DNA of 64,000 nucleotides. Source: Psoroptes ovis (lineage: Eukaryota; Arthropoda; Arachnida; Sarcoptiformes; Psoroptidae). Below the pieces are notes generated by a model. It saw nothing but the letters and a program-made list of their open reading frames with translations. It was not told where the DNA came from and did no database searches. Shown here piece by piece: positions 49,752-63,538 of this stretch. Every line of letters starts with the position of its first letter. The first letter of the stretch is position 1. The stretch covers positions 2,639,501 through 2,703,500 of the forward strand of contig PQWQ01000001.1 of the NCBI GenBank assembly GCA_002943765.1, read 5' to 3'. Both the position numbers and the translations under genes were made by a program.

Positions 49752-52700
49752 GAGATGCAAATGATGAATAAAATTTTAAATAATGATCATCAATGATCAT
49801 AATCAATTGATTATCATTATTGGTTTTTCGGTTGTTTATAAATGAATCAATGAATCAATAAATGAAATGAATGGTGATAAAAACAATTGAAAATTCAATA
49901 ATAATAATATGATTATTCAAACAAGAATCAAAAAGAGAGAAGAAAAGAGAAGAAAAAATAATATCATCATAGGAATAATAATGATAAATGTGTAATAATC
50001 ATAATAATAATAATGGATAATGTATCAATCGAAATTGAAATTGAAATTATTTCAATTTCAATTTTTTAAAAATGAGAGAAAAATTTATTTGATTGATTGA
50101 TTGATTAAATTATCAATATTCATACATAAAAATATTTTTTTTTTTTTTTGTTGAATTCAACTTGAATAAAATAGAATAAATAAAAATAGAAAAAAAATGT
50201 CAAGAATTTATTGATTATTTGTTGTTGTTTTGTATTTTTCTTGTTTCGTTTCGTTTTGTTTTTGTCATTTATTATTTATATGAATTCAATTTTTTTCCGT
50301 TTCGTTTTGTTGCAAATTCAAATAAATTGAATTCGATTCAATTCAATGATGAATTGATTTTGGACTGAAAATAATAATAATAATAATTTATTTTTTTCTT
50401 GTCATGTGACCAAATATGAAATATAAGAATATTTGTTTTGATTGACAATTTGAAATATATGTTTGTATATTTATATTCATATTAATAAAGATATTTGAAT
50501 CATGAATTTGTTATAATTATGATTATGATTATTATTATTATTGCTGAAAGAAGAGGTTATTGCTATCGTTGGTTGGTTGGTATGGTTTTTCATTTGAAAA
50601 TATCTTGAAGATTTTCCTTCATTTGTTGTTGCAGGTATTTTATTTATATTTTTTCTTTGAAAAATAATGAAAATATATTTATAACACATGTGAAACATAT
50701 GAGGAATACAAGTAAAAATGAAATGAAATGAAAAACATGAAATGAAATCAATAAAATTGACATTTGTATTCGAGCGCGTATTGTGTTGAGTTCATTTTTG
50801 TTTTATTATTATGGGGTAAATAATAAATGTTCATTGAATTTTCAGTTCATTCAATGAGAGAATATTCTGTGTTTTATGATTATTATCATCATTATCATTT
50901 TCATTATGATTGTTTGTAAATTTTAAAAAATAAAATTAATAAATAAAAAAGCAAATATAAATAAATAAAGCAGCAGCAACAATAGCAATTACAACAAGAA
51001 TTATTATTGCTATTATTATTATTATTTGAAAATTTTTTAATATTTAATACGAAGCCCAAAGATTTTATTTTATTTTATTTCATTTTTTCAATTTATTGCT
51101 TTCATTTTTAAATATTCATTTGTATTTCCACCACAAATTTTTTATTTAAAGAAGTAAAATTAGGAAGAAGATGGGGAAGAAGAAGTAGGAAAAAAATTTA
51201 TTGCTTCAAGTTTTTCGATTTCATATTTTCAAAACATTCAAATGTTTGTGACAGATTTATTTATTTATTTGTTTCATTCATTCATTTTTGTCTTCAATGA
51301 ACATTGAACTATACGATTTGAACTTTTTGATTCGGAAATTTATTGTTTCATTGTTGTTGTTGTTGTTTATTTTATTATTTGATTCAAGGAAGAAAATTTT
51401 TTTCGGTTTTTGTTTGTCATAATAAAACGATTGATTGATTAATTAATTATTTGGATTCAATTCATCAAAATTTTCAAATTAAAAGAAAAACAAAAACAAA
51501 AATAAAATTTTGAATTTGGCGGATATTTTTTTTGTTTAATTTAAGATGCGATTTGTATATTGTAATTTGTACGACTTGGAGATTTGCATCAATTTTTCAT
51601 TTTAACAAACATCGAATTGTGTGTATGGTCCATTCAAAAGAAAAAAACAAATACAATCAAATAAAAAATGTACAAAATATAATGTGTTAAAAGGCGTGTT
51701 ATTGAAATGAATGAAAAAAAATCATTGATTCATTTTGCACAAACGAATATATACGAAGTGAAAAAACGATACCAGAATTCAAGCAGAAAAAAATTGATTG
51801 AAATAATCATAGCATTGATGTATGATAATATTATAAAATCAACCTTATGCTTGCATGGAATTATGCACCATTGCTGTAAATGAGTTGTCGAAATGCGATG
51901 AGTGTTTCGGGAAGAGTTGTTGATTATTTGAATATTCTTGAAAATATTGAAATTTTTAAATCAAATGAAAGATTTCGCTCTTAAGTAAACATTATTTACT
52001 TTTTTTCTTTTGTTGTTGATTGAAAATTAATTTCTAATTCTTGTTAAAATTTCTTCATTGTTGTTCGATGATGAAAAAGAAGAGGAAAATTCAAGTTAAA
52101 TTCCATTCATTCATTTGAAGAATGAATTTCTTCAATTCTTGCTCTTCAATCATCTACGAATTATTATCATTATTTACTTTTTATATGCTCGATGTTGCTT
52201 CATTCGATGTGGAACATGTTCATAGACACACACATGTTGTAAAATTTAAACCAAATAAAATCAGCGATCAAAGCTTTTTTTTTATACATTGTATTGTTAT
52301 CATTATTAATTTAATAGATAAATTTTCAATTCAATGTAATATGAATTCTGATTTTAAATAAAGAAAGAGGAACAAAGAATAATTGAAAAAAATGAATCTG
52401 AAATTCGGTGTTTCAGGGAATGAATTGTGAATTGAATTTTTTTGTGAAGAATTTTGAACAAACAAAAATCATTTGTAATCGATTATACATTGAAGAACGT
52501 TGGTGTATTGAGTGAATTCATAAATATTCACATATATTGAATTGATGATTATTTTGAAATTGAAGAGAGAAAAAATGTTTGATTAAATGAAAATATTTCG
52601 AATAATCACATTATTGTTATCATTATTATTATTGTTATTGGTATTGAAATAAAAATTTGCAAATGGAAAATTTGATTTCATTTTTTTTCGATGATCCATT

Positions 52701-55342
52701 TATGATGATGATTATGGTTATTCAGTGATGGTGGTGGGTATATTCGATATTTGATGGATTATTATCATTATTATTGCTGTTATTTTTATTATTATGGCGG
52801 TTATTTTTTGTTAGCAAGTTATTATGATGATAATGACGATGATTATAATAATGATTTTTATATGAATCATATTTTATTTATTTTCATATTTTTTCAAGAT
52901 TTTATAGCAAAAAATTGGTATGGACTTGGTACAAAGCCAGCGGCTATATATTAAAGTTTTATTTGTTGATTAGTTTTTGGTTGCATGATCGGTCAGTCCG
53001 AACACAGTTGTGGTTGACAATTTTTTTGAATGATTCAATCATTTCCAAATATGATGATTTGAATTCAAAGCAGGGAATTCGGTGATAATAATCATGTGAT
53101 GGAATTGAAAAAAAGAGAAAAAATAGTGAGACATTCAATGAAGCAAAAATGTGCAATAATACGAATTGGGAATTTGGTTTTAAAATTTTTGTGATTTTCT
53201 TTCTAACAGTGAAAAGTATAATTTAGAATGGCGGAGCGGATATCTAAATTCCTACACATTCTACTTGTGATTATTCAAATGGATTGTTAGATTAAAAAGT
53301 TTCCTACTCTTAAATGAGCATAGCCTGCTTGTGTTTTTATGATATATGATATTGTTAAATTTTTAGGAGGCAAATTCTGCCTGAAATCAGTGATTTGTCA
53401 ATGGTGTATTTCAATAATTAGCTTCAAGAGAGTAAAAATAATCACCTACCTAGAACAAATAACAATCGAATTATCATAATTTTCATTATTATTATTGATG
53501 AACATCAATCAACAATAATCAGAGCGAAAAATGCACATATATATCATTATAGAATAAATTTTCATCATGAATGAATGAATGAACAAAATATTGAACAAAT
53601 GAATGAATAAATGAATGAATGAATGATTGAAAAGAACCCGACGACCACAAATCAATTAGCAACTGGACAATTTTTTCTGGTTGTTCATGAATGAATGAAT
53701 GAATGAAAAAACAATGAATAATGCTTTTGAATATAGAAAATTTCGGCCGAAAAATTTTCAAAACAATACAAAACAACATGTTTAATTCATGTGTGTTAGT
53801 GTTGTGTGTGCGTGTACGTGGTGTTTTTATTAAGGTTTGTATGCATATTTGTTTTCGTAATGAAATCAATAATTCAATTTGAAATACACAAAAAACAGAT
53901 AATAAAATAAATGAACAAAGAAATTGAAAATCAACAATATGATTGAATGATTATTATTTGTTGTTATAATTATTGAAGAATGATTGCGGATGGAAATTGA
54001 AATTTAGACAAGGAAAAAAAAATTCAATTCAAAAAGACAAGAAAATATGTGTAAATATATGTAACAGATAATTTATTATTTTCATTTCGTTTCAATATTT
54101 CACAAATTGAAATGGAACAATAATATTGATTTGAATGAGAATGAAGAAACAAAGAAAAAAATGGAAGACTTCAGAGAACAAGATAAGATTATTAGTCAAT
54201 TATTAACGTCATATTTATATATGAATGTGAAAGAACGGATTATATGCTTGTGATGTTTGAACGCAAATTGCTCGTTCAATATCAGGGCAATTCAATCAAT
54301 CAAATGAAAATAATGTAAAATCATAATTATAAATCATCAAATTAGCCATCAAAATGTGAGTGTGTGGCGCAGGTTTAATCATAGCTAGTGGGTAAATGTG
54401 TGTTGCTGTTGTGAAAGACAAAAAATTCATCTCAAAGAATCGAAGAATTTTTTCTTTTTTCATCCAAGAAATCATAAGAAAATAACTTTTTTGAATAGAA
54501 AAGAAAAACAAATAAGATCAATTTTCGATTTTGAAATAAAATTTGAATAATTTTCATTTTAATAAAAATTATAAAATAAAATTCAAAAATTTTTGAAATA
54601 TTTTTAACCAAAAAAAGAAAATTATGATAATAATAATGAATAATTAAATGTGATAAAAACAAAAACAAAATAAAAATCAATGAAGAAAAAAAGAATGAAA
54701 TAAATTTCAATATAAAATCAATGAATTATTGTGTGTATCGGTGTGTACGTATGCTGTCCAAAATGTTCTTGTCGTATTTTCAATAGACATTAGCCTATTG
54801 ATTCGATAGGAACCAATTTATTGGACAAGTTAAAAAAATTTCAATTCACGAAAAAATGTATTAAATTTTTCTCGCTTTATGCTTGTATATAATATTGCTA
54901 TACCATTATTCAATGCAATTGTCATTTGTTTTTTTTTCATTTCAATAAATTGCTTTTGTTATTCAGACAATTGATTAATTATTTGCTTATTTTTTATCAC
55001 AATTTTTTAATAAATCAGTGAAAAAAAAACAAAGAAAAAAATCCATTTAATCCTTAATTTTTTTTAATAATAAATTTAATAATTAAAAGAAGGAATTCAT
55101 GGGGTTATCAACATTTTTCACTGAGTGATGATTTTTTGTCGAAGATTGGAATATCATTGTAATCATTTATTGATTAATCATAATTAATTAATTATTATCA
55201 TTGTACAGTAATTGTTTACGTTTAATTATTGTTTATCATATTTGTTTTTTTTGAACCCGCAAAATTTTTATTTTTTGTAGCATAATGTCGGTTTGGTGGG
55301 TATTTCACGTATTCAAGTGTGTTTACGTATTGGTTTTGTGTT

Positions 55343-55364
55343 TGTGTGTGTGTGTGTGTGTGTG
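55343..55364. repeat. (TG)11 microsatellite
   Basis: Eleven perfect TG units. On the Rbp6 coding strand this is a (CA)11 tract lying about 115 bases after the stop codon, so it is likely transcribed in the 3' UTR. CA-rich elements can bind hnRNP-type proteins. Confidence 0.9.
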
Positions 55365-55478
55365 CATATTTTTCATTAAGCAGCAAATTGTTCATTTTTT
55401 TTTCAATATGTTTCATATAAATTTTCAAAAATGATGATTTCAATAATTATTATTTTCATTCTTTTTTTGAGATTTTAT

Positions 55479-58400
55479 TTACACACGTAATTTATGTGGT
55501 CCAGCTATTAAATGATGATGGCCACTCATTATTATATCGTTCACTTGATGACCGGTTGCAAAATTGTGGCCGCCGGGCTGTGATTGTGTTGGCTGTGTTA
55601 ATTGATGATGTGAAGGATGATGGTGATTATGATGATGATGAGGATGATGTATTGATGATTGTGTTTGTGATGATTGTTGCTGCGGTGGTTGTGGTGGTGG
55701 CGGCGGTGGTGGTGGTGGTTGCGTTTGAGATTGTGTTGGATGGCTATGGTGATTATTGTTGGCATTTATCGATGTCAAACCGTTTGTAACGGCAGCAGCA
55801 GCTGCAGCTGCCGCCGCAGCTGAACCATTTGTTGCTGCTGCGGCTGCTGCTGCAGCAAACATTTGACTAGGCAAAAATGGTAGACAATAACTGGAAACTG
55901 GAAGCACACCATCGACGCTACCTATATGTTTATATTGATATTGATAATACGATATGATATATATTGTTTTGATGATATATTTTACGAGTTATTATGAGAC
56001 TAATTTTTTGATTGTGATTAAAATCGATAAAATTTTTGTTCTGAAAATAAAATTCATTCATAGATTCATCATTTAGGGTCTATTCATTCATTCCTAGATG
56101 TAAAACTTTTCTAATGTAGTATAGCATCCTAGTGTTTGTGATTTCTATCGAAAATTTCGGGTTTATATTTGATTCTAAGATCAAGAATCGCAAATCATTT
56201 TAATTATAATTATCCTGAGCATAATGCTATCAATGTGTATTTATGATAGAATTAGATCATGAGCACTATGTATTAAATCCACACCACCGCAAAAAAATTG
56301 AGGTTATTTCGAGATTTGAGTAATGTTTGAGGTTTGAAGATTTGTTTGTCTATCAATGTTGATATAGAGAAAAAATGATATTAGCTTACCTGTAAAAGGA
56401 TAGCCAAAACCGGGATAACTTGGATAACCACCACGGCCAGCATAACCAGCTGCATACGCCGCAGGAAAACCTTTAAAAATATATTGAGAGAAATGAATTT
56501 AAATATTAATTATTGATTAAAACCCGTTTTTATCATTATCAGAATATAGTTAAAAATATATTAAAAACTATGAAATGGGCGCCTTCTAAAGCATATTAGA
56601 TGGTAGAATACGAAAAAAAATGAAATTAATAATCATCATGCAACTACTCATATTCTAATGTAATGTATCCCATAATTCTATTAAGGTTTTTTATTGAAAA
56701 AAGTTTTAGGACTCATTTTAAAGACTATTTATTCCGAAGAAAAAACAGTAAGATAAATCGAAATTTAAAACAAAAATTAATAATTACTTGGCGAGCAAGC
56801 GTGATCTGCAAGTGAAAGACCAGCCGCAGCATTACCAGTATTAGTATTACTGGCAACACCATTTACGGCACGTGTCATTTCGGGTCCACCGCTACAAAGA
56901 TGATAGATGGCTTTAGCAGTGGGACCATTAGTTGCAGCAGCAGCAGCGGCAGCAGCAGCAAGGCAAGCAGTTCTTGTATGATCTGGATTTTTATCATTAT
57001 AAAATCATATAACGGTGCATAATTTTCACATTTATTATTTTGTTGTATTTGTTTTTTATTTATTTTTTGAATTATATCATTGAACAATGGAGAAAAAATA
57101 AATTAAAAAAAGAAAAATGTCATTTTCATTGGAATTTTCATTTAAAAATATGGAATTTTTTTGATTGTTTTGACTATTCACTAGATACACAACTCTGTGT
57201 AGCTCAATTCAAATGGAGAAAAATTCCTTTGATTCACTAAAGCCACTGAAAGTACTATGGGGTTTGGTGAGGGGCTTAATTTATGATACGAATTCTATGA
57301 TAATTTTATTATTCGAATGGAAATCTAATTTTGAACAAATAATCAAGGACTCATATATGAAAATCTACATTTCATTTAATGATTATTATTACGAATAATA
57401 CAAACATTTAAAAATAGTTCAAAGAGAACAAAAACATACCATCGGCTAATGCTCCAAGCGGCCAAACCAAATCTATGCGTGATAATGAATGTGTTCAAAT
57501 TTTTTCAATAAAACAATGACGATAGAAAAAAGATAAGCATATAATAAACATAAATAAATAAGAATTGATTGAAGCATTGAAATAAGTTGTTTGATTATTA
57601 ATTTGATTATTCATGAATTAAAATCGAATTGAATAATGATTGATTAATAAATTTTTCAATTGAATTAATTCAAAAATTACTAACCTGTAGTACGACCACC
57701 ACGCGTTACATTATTCGGCATCATAACTTCCTTTGGTTGTGCTTTCTTACATTCAACCTGGTAGGGCATTTTTTTATACCGAATTTTTCGAGGAATAAAT
57801 AAAAATTTCAATTATTTGAATAAAGTTATGACATATACTAACCATTTTATTATTTATTTCATGAAAATGTACTTCACAAACTTTATCGACAACATCTTCA
57901 TTTTCGAATGTAACAAAACCGAATCCTGTTGTTTGGAAAAATGGACAGAAAATATATCGTGAGAGGGCGAGAACGTAGGAGAAATTAGAAAAAAATATGA
58001 AATCAAGAAAAATGAAAAATAGTGAACAATTGTTTTTTGATTAATGAATCAATGGAAAGAAGGCGATCGATTATTTGTTTCTATGAAACAAATAGAAGAT
58101 ATTTTGACATCATACAGAGAAAGATACGATTCTGCTCGATCGAAGTCAATATTTTTGAAAATAATGATCGATCGAAATTGAATACTATTGAAAAAATGTC
58201 ACAAAAAAAGATGAAAAATTGGCTACAAGTAAACAAATTGATATAAATTTCAAATACATGAAATCGTATGAGAAATTGAAGGACGAAAATATATGAAGTA
58301 CTTCAATTGGATCAATTGAAAATCATCGTCGAGAGAGAAGGAAAGAGCAAATGATTCTATGATTCAATTGCTCACTCATGTCATTCTCATTCCTTTTCTT

Positions 58401-61400
58401 TTATTATTTTATGTTGTTTCAAGGTCCATAGAATCCAAGTTTTTTGAAGAATATTTTGAAACAAGAATTCCAGTTTTTAAACAAAATTTCACAGAATTCT
58501 TCAATGAGTGCATGATTCAAGGTATTTTGAAACAAATTCTGATGATAATAGGGACGATTTCATTTATGATGCTTTTACTATTAGAATAGTGAAAATGGTA
58601 ATTTATTATCATTATTTTTATTATTTTCAAATATTTATATGTATAATGTTGTATGTATGTTGAATGATATAAACATTTTCTCGTTGTTTTTCATTTTAAT
58701 GGTTTTATTTTGTTTTCTGAATGAAAACAAACAAAAACAATCATAATAATAATGCAATTATTATGTTATTAGATGATTCGAGAATGTAAAACAAAATTCT
58801 TAGTGTGTGAGGCCAATAATAATGATGATGATTATTAAGACGATAAAAATAATGTACATTCAAATGAACTAATTCATGCATTTCAATAGGTGAAATCATT
58901 GTCTAATTGTTGAATGATTGAAATATAACAATTTGATCGATTCGATTCATCTGAAAAGTCTAAGAGTCTTTCTAAAAGCCTTAGAAAAAATCGAATTTTC
59001 CATAGTAATTTCAATTAGTGAAAAATGAATAAATGCTATGCAGTGAAGTCAACATTTATTGACTCCTCTTTAGTGCAAAATTTCAAATTGTGAATCAAAA
59101 TTTAAACAAATTTTCTAAATTTTTTGGCACAATTAAATGTTGAACACTTTAAAAATGATGCGAATTGATTGAGAAATCATTTTGAATTTCTCTCATTAAT
59201 ATTAATGATTACTTAAATGACATGAAATGAATTTGAATATGAATAAATAAATATTTAATAGATTCAAATGAATGAATATGTAAAATGGTTGCTTTAAAAT
59301 ACTTGATTCGTTACATATTTAAATTATGAAATGATAATTGTGCAAAGTTTTGACTAATAATAACAATAATAATCATGGCACTTACCTCTGTGACGATTGG
59401 TTTGTTTATCAAACATTAACATAGCATCTTCAATCTAAAAAATAGAGGAAAAACGGAAACAAAAAAAAGCAAAAACAAAAATTAACAAATTTTGAATTGA
59501 AACGATGTCGAAATGCTTGAATTTCATTTAAAATTCATGTTTAAATGTTTGTTCAAATAATAAATAAATAAAAAGATGTTTAAATAATATGGCAAATGTT
59601 TGTTATCAAATAATATGAACAAATGTTAGTTTTGTATTATAAATTAATATGGGAGAGAGAAATGAAATGAAATGAAAATGAACACATCATCATCATCATT
59701 ATTATCGTAATTGGTATAGACATCTTCACAACAGCACAACCATCACCCTCTACAACAACAATAATAATAATCACAAAAATAATAATAATATTAAACATAT
59801 ATACTTTGATAATATTATTATTTTGATTATTATTATTGTTTTTAATCGTTGTTGATGATGATGATGCTATCATTACTGATGCTTTTGATAATTATGATGA
59901 TTATTATTATTAATATTATTATTATCATTGTTTCATATTTCATATCTCAAGGGTATATTTTTGTTTTTTTTCTTTCTATTGAATATATATTTAGTTATAT
60001 TTTTATATTTATGTTTATTTACATGTCTATGTGTTTCAATGTTTATTGTTTCATTATTAAAATTATTATTATTATTATTATTATTATTATCATTCTATGT
60101 CATTGTTGCTTAATGAAAAAATTTGCAGTTTTCTTTTTTTCTAATTTGTAAACAAACAAAAATATTGCAAAAAGTAAAAATTTCTCTAGTCTATCGTTGC
60201 GTGTGTGTTTGTTGAGTTTTGACAATCGATAAATTTTAAAAAATTTTTAATATTCATGAATAAATAAATTTTGCAATTTTGTGGCGTGCGCCAAACATTG
60301 TTTAATGATTGTAAAATTGCAACCGAAATTTTGCAGGTAATTATTTATTATGGTTGTTGTTATTTCAATTTTGAATTGAAATTTTTTTTTTTTTTGCACT
60401 TTCGTTCAAATTGAAACAATGAAATTGATTTTTCATTTTATTTTTCATATATTTTTATCATTTTTGTTTATTTGTCTAAAATTTACAATATTCAAAATCG
60501 ATTTTTATTGTCAAGTTTCATACTGAATTTTCAATTTTCTTTTTTTTTTTTTTTTTTTTTTTGTATGCAAATTGCGTGATATTTACCGAAATGTCACGAA
60601 ATTTGAATATGAATTACAAATGATATACAAAGCACAAATAAATATTATGCACACTTACACGACCAAATTGTTGAAAATAATTTTTAACATCATCAATGGT
60701 TGTAGGCGCTGATAGGCCACCAACAAATACTTTTTTTGTACGTGTTACCATTTTCGGATGTGCACGTTTAGGAAAGGCAATCTTTGGATCGATCTATAAA
60801 TTTGATAATTAAGAATTTTATAATAAATGATCGAAGCTTAGAAAGTTTATCGTGATATTTTTACCTTTTTCCCATCCAACTCATGTGGTCCATTCATAAG
60901 TACTTTGTCAACACTGGATGAATCGGCAAACGTTACAAAACCGAATCCCCTATTTGATCAATGATACAAGAGAAGTAAATATTTTTAGAACAAATTTTTT
61001 CGAAGGAAAACAAAATAAAGACGAGAAAAATATAGTATTGTCAAATTCGTTGATCTTTTGTCGAATCGTATTTTGTGGCCATTAAATTTTCATTTTATTT
61101 ATTTTATTATCATTTTTTCTTCGAAATTGAGAAAAATTTCAACCAAAGAAATGTGAATATAACAACATTGATTTACGAATGTAATCAAATTTAAATTTAA
61201 ACAAACAAATAAATAAAAATTTTATATGTTTGGCATGTATTTTAATGTGGATTATTTATGTGTAAAAAACAAATTATAGCCAACATTATGATCATTCGCT
61301 TCTTATTTTTATTATCAAACATATGACATAAAAAACAGAATACAGAATAGAAATGAAATAAAAACACCATCAAGATTACATGGATTCTAGAGTTAAATAC

Positions 61401-63538
61401 ATTCCTTCGAACATTTGATATATTGAGAATTCTAGCGGAATTACTTGGAATTTCGTCAAATATTCTTGTTATATTAGTATATTCAGTCACAAATATATTC
61501 TTTTAAGTAGAATATATTTTACATACAAACATTTCCAATAATTTGCTATTGATATCATTATATCATCGATAATATGATAAACAATAAAAAAATGGATCAC
61601 CAACAATCGATTGCGCAATCATCATTATAATCATTTGTCAGCAACTACAGCATCAACAAATATATGAATCGAATGAATTGTAATTTAATGATAATAACAA
61701 TTGGTACAAATAACGCAACAGCAAAACAACACGGTGCAAATAAGATTTATTTTTTTATTTTTTATTTTTCCTTAAATTCAGCTCATCTCTGTGTGTTTAT
61801 TTATTTATTTGTTTGTTTTTGTTTATGTCTAGTAATAAACAAACAAATAAGTAAACAACACAAAGTACATTAAAGAATTCCAAAGAATTTTCATCATCAT
61901 CTTTATCTTTATCTTCTGCTTCTTCTTCTTCTTATTGTTTCTTATCAGACAAACAAACAAACATCGAAATAAATGAATGCAAAGAATGAATGAATAAAGT
62001 TTAAATAAAATAAAGATAAAAACATCCATACATAGTGTTTGTTCTTTATTTGTTTGTTTATCCAATGTTTTGTTTTTAACAAATATTCAATGATAATAAT
62101 AGCAAAGATGATGATGATGATGATGATGATGATGAAAACTTCTATATTCTTATAACCAAAACATTCTCTTTCGAGTTTTTCTCGCTTTGATTTCTATGAA
62201 ACTAATCCATTTTCAATGTATTTGATTTTGTTCGAACGTTGATTTGTTTGTTTGTTTGAATTTCATTGTGTATACAAGTTGGTGATGGAAAGAGAAAGAA
62301 AGGCAGAGAGCGAGATGGAAAGGGAGCAATAGTTTGCTTTTGAATGTCCATCATGCATACGACAATAAAAAGTTTTATTTATTTAAAAACAAAAGATAAC
62401 AAAAAAAAAAGAAATCAAACATGCTTTTAATCAAGTGTCCATCAAATGTAAACATTTGGTCAAAACTGGGTAAAATAGCAGTGGACGACATTAGACATCA
62501 ATAATGAATAAGAATGAAAAGATGAAATGTTCTGTACGATCAATGAAGAGTTTTATTAAGAATATTGTGAGATTTCTGGAATATCTTCCTGGTGTTTGAA
62601 TTAAATTCTTGAAATTCTCGATGTTTCGTCAATAGAAATTCTCAAATTCGTCAGGTGTAATTCGAATAGTATTATTGCATTGAATTGAATTGGTGATTAA
62701 TTAACGAATTTAATCGCACAAATTCAAATTGTTCGATGCTCAATTCACACTGAACAAATCAATCATCATCATTTTATACTAATGGATTATTACCACATAA
62801 AGAATGTACGTTTCCACTTAATTTATCAGTATGAAAATTTCATGATTTGAAAAAATCGAAACTTGAAAAAATTTCACGAAAAAAAATAAGTGAATAAACA
62901 AATAAATAAATAAACAAGTTCAATTTTCTTAATAATGAATTCCTGGGAAATTTACTGAATTTCTCTGAAATTTCAAAATTTTTAAAATAGAAAAACTGAT
63001 AAATTGTAATATTTTCTTATGAGAACAAAACAAGAAATTGGATTTTGCATTTAAAATTTGAAAATTGAAATTTGTTTATTTTATCTATTTCGATGCAATT
63101 CTTCCTTTTCGATCGAATTGAATTAAATATAAAAATCAATTTGTGTAAAAGTTTTGCACTTGTTATTATTATTATTTGTTGCGAACGTTTTTTATGAATT
63201 TTTTTCCTTCTCGGGAACGAATTTTAAGTTTTTTCCTAAGAAATGCAAAGAATATTGATACACACGATTCGTATCTTTTTTCTTGGCCATAAAAAATAAA
63301 TGAATGCCAATGTCAATCATTAATGGAATGAATTTCTTTTTTTTTTTTTTAATCTCATTGCGATTCGACAGAATTTGAAAAAAATAAAATAAAATTTGAA
63401 ATTACAAATCGTTCGCTGTGAAATTCACAACAAATTGAAATTTATGCAACACTTACCGAGATCTCCGCGTGGTTGGATCTTTCATGACCATCACTTCGGT
63501 TATATCACCAAATTTACTGAAATATTCCCGAAGTCCTT
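55479..63538 (-). CDS. Rbp6: Rbp6/Musashi-family RNA-binding protein, 5' end missing, 10 exons, 419 aa present
   Basis: Minus-strand exons: 63538-63457, 60949-60865, 60793-60659, 59434-59386, 57925-57843, 57757-57685, 57472-57440, 56982-56788, 56470-56390 and 55921-55479. All GT-AG, phases consistent, one stop. The protein enters inside RRM1 ([13 protein letters not shown]), whose RNP1 RGFGFVTF spans the first junction. The linker [20 protein letters not shown] leads to RRM2, with RNP2 [27 protein letters not shown] and the Musashi signature [12 protein letters not shown]. The tail has poly-Ala tracts, a Tyr/Gly segment ([19 protein letters not shown]), poly-Pro and His-rich runs. Musashi proteins bind UAG-type motifs in mRNA 3' UTRs and control translation and splicing. 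[21 protein letters not shown] and NRHRGFGF point to the Rbp6/MSI2 type rather than the divergent insect msi. The start codon, RRM1 RNP2 and promoter lie beyond the window. Confidence 0.93.
57926..59385 (-). other. Rbp6 intron between the 49-nt exon and the second RNP1 exon
   Basis: 1.46 kb, bounded by GTAAGT and CAACAG. It contains two unremarkable plus-strand ORFs, at 58022-58246 and 58359-58589; the second encodes two hydrophobic segments. It otherwise consists of A/T-rich DNA. The small exon of 49 bases lies between this intron and another of 1.2 kb. Confidence 0.75.
60062..60090. repeat. (ATT)n microsatellite
   Basis: Nearly ten ATT units, within the Rbp6 intron between 60658 and 59435. 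Confidence 0.9.
60540..60562. repeat. Poly-T homopolymer (23 nt)
   Basis: A run of 23 T just inside the Rbp6 intron, about 100 bases after the GTAAGT donor at 60658. On the gene's own strand it is poly-A, so it is not a polypyrimidine tract for splicing. Confidence 0.9.
60950..63456 (-). other. 2.5-kb Rbp6 intron splitting the RRM1 RNP1 motif
   Basis: It begins GTAAGT and ends CAAATAG, in phase 2, and separates RRSR from GFGFVTF. It is the longest complete intron of the gene. It contains a nine-unit GAT repeat (62107-62135) and several complementary AAAC/GTTT tracts (61807-62080 and 62235-62250) that could base-pair. No coding sequence is seen. Confidence 0.85.
62107..62135. repeat. (GAT)9 microsatellite
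   Basis: Nine perfect GAT units plus two bases, in the long Rbp6 intron. The gene's strand reads (ATC)n. Confidence 0.9.

Larger units (their letters stand above)
49146..55478. other. 6.3-kb non-coding stretch before the Rbp6 gene end
   Basis: No coding sequence recognised. It probably includes a long 3' UTR of the minus-strand Rbp6/Musashi gene, since members of that family often have kilobase-long UTRs. It holds a GAT repeat (49732-49751), tandem AATG units near 53566-53625 and 53690-53705, and a (TG)11 tract (55343-55364) about 115 bases beyond the stop codon. A less AT-rich patch at 53229-53260 (beginning ATGGCGGAGCGG) is unexplained. Confidence 0.6.

Noticed and set aside
52122..52361. 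79-codon plus-strand ORF with a hydrophobic start
   Set aside because: It could pass for a signal peptide, but the rest is low in information, no promoter is evident, and it lies where the Rbp6 3' UTR may run antisense.
59849..60151. 100-codon ORF rich in Ile, Met and Leu
   Set aside because: It is a translation of ATT and GAT repeats within an Rbp6 intron.
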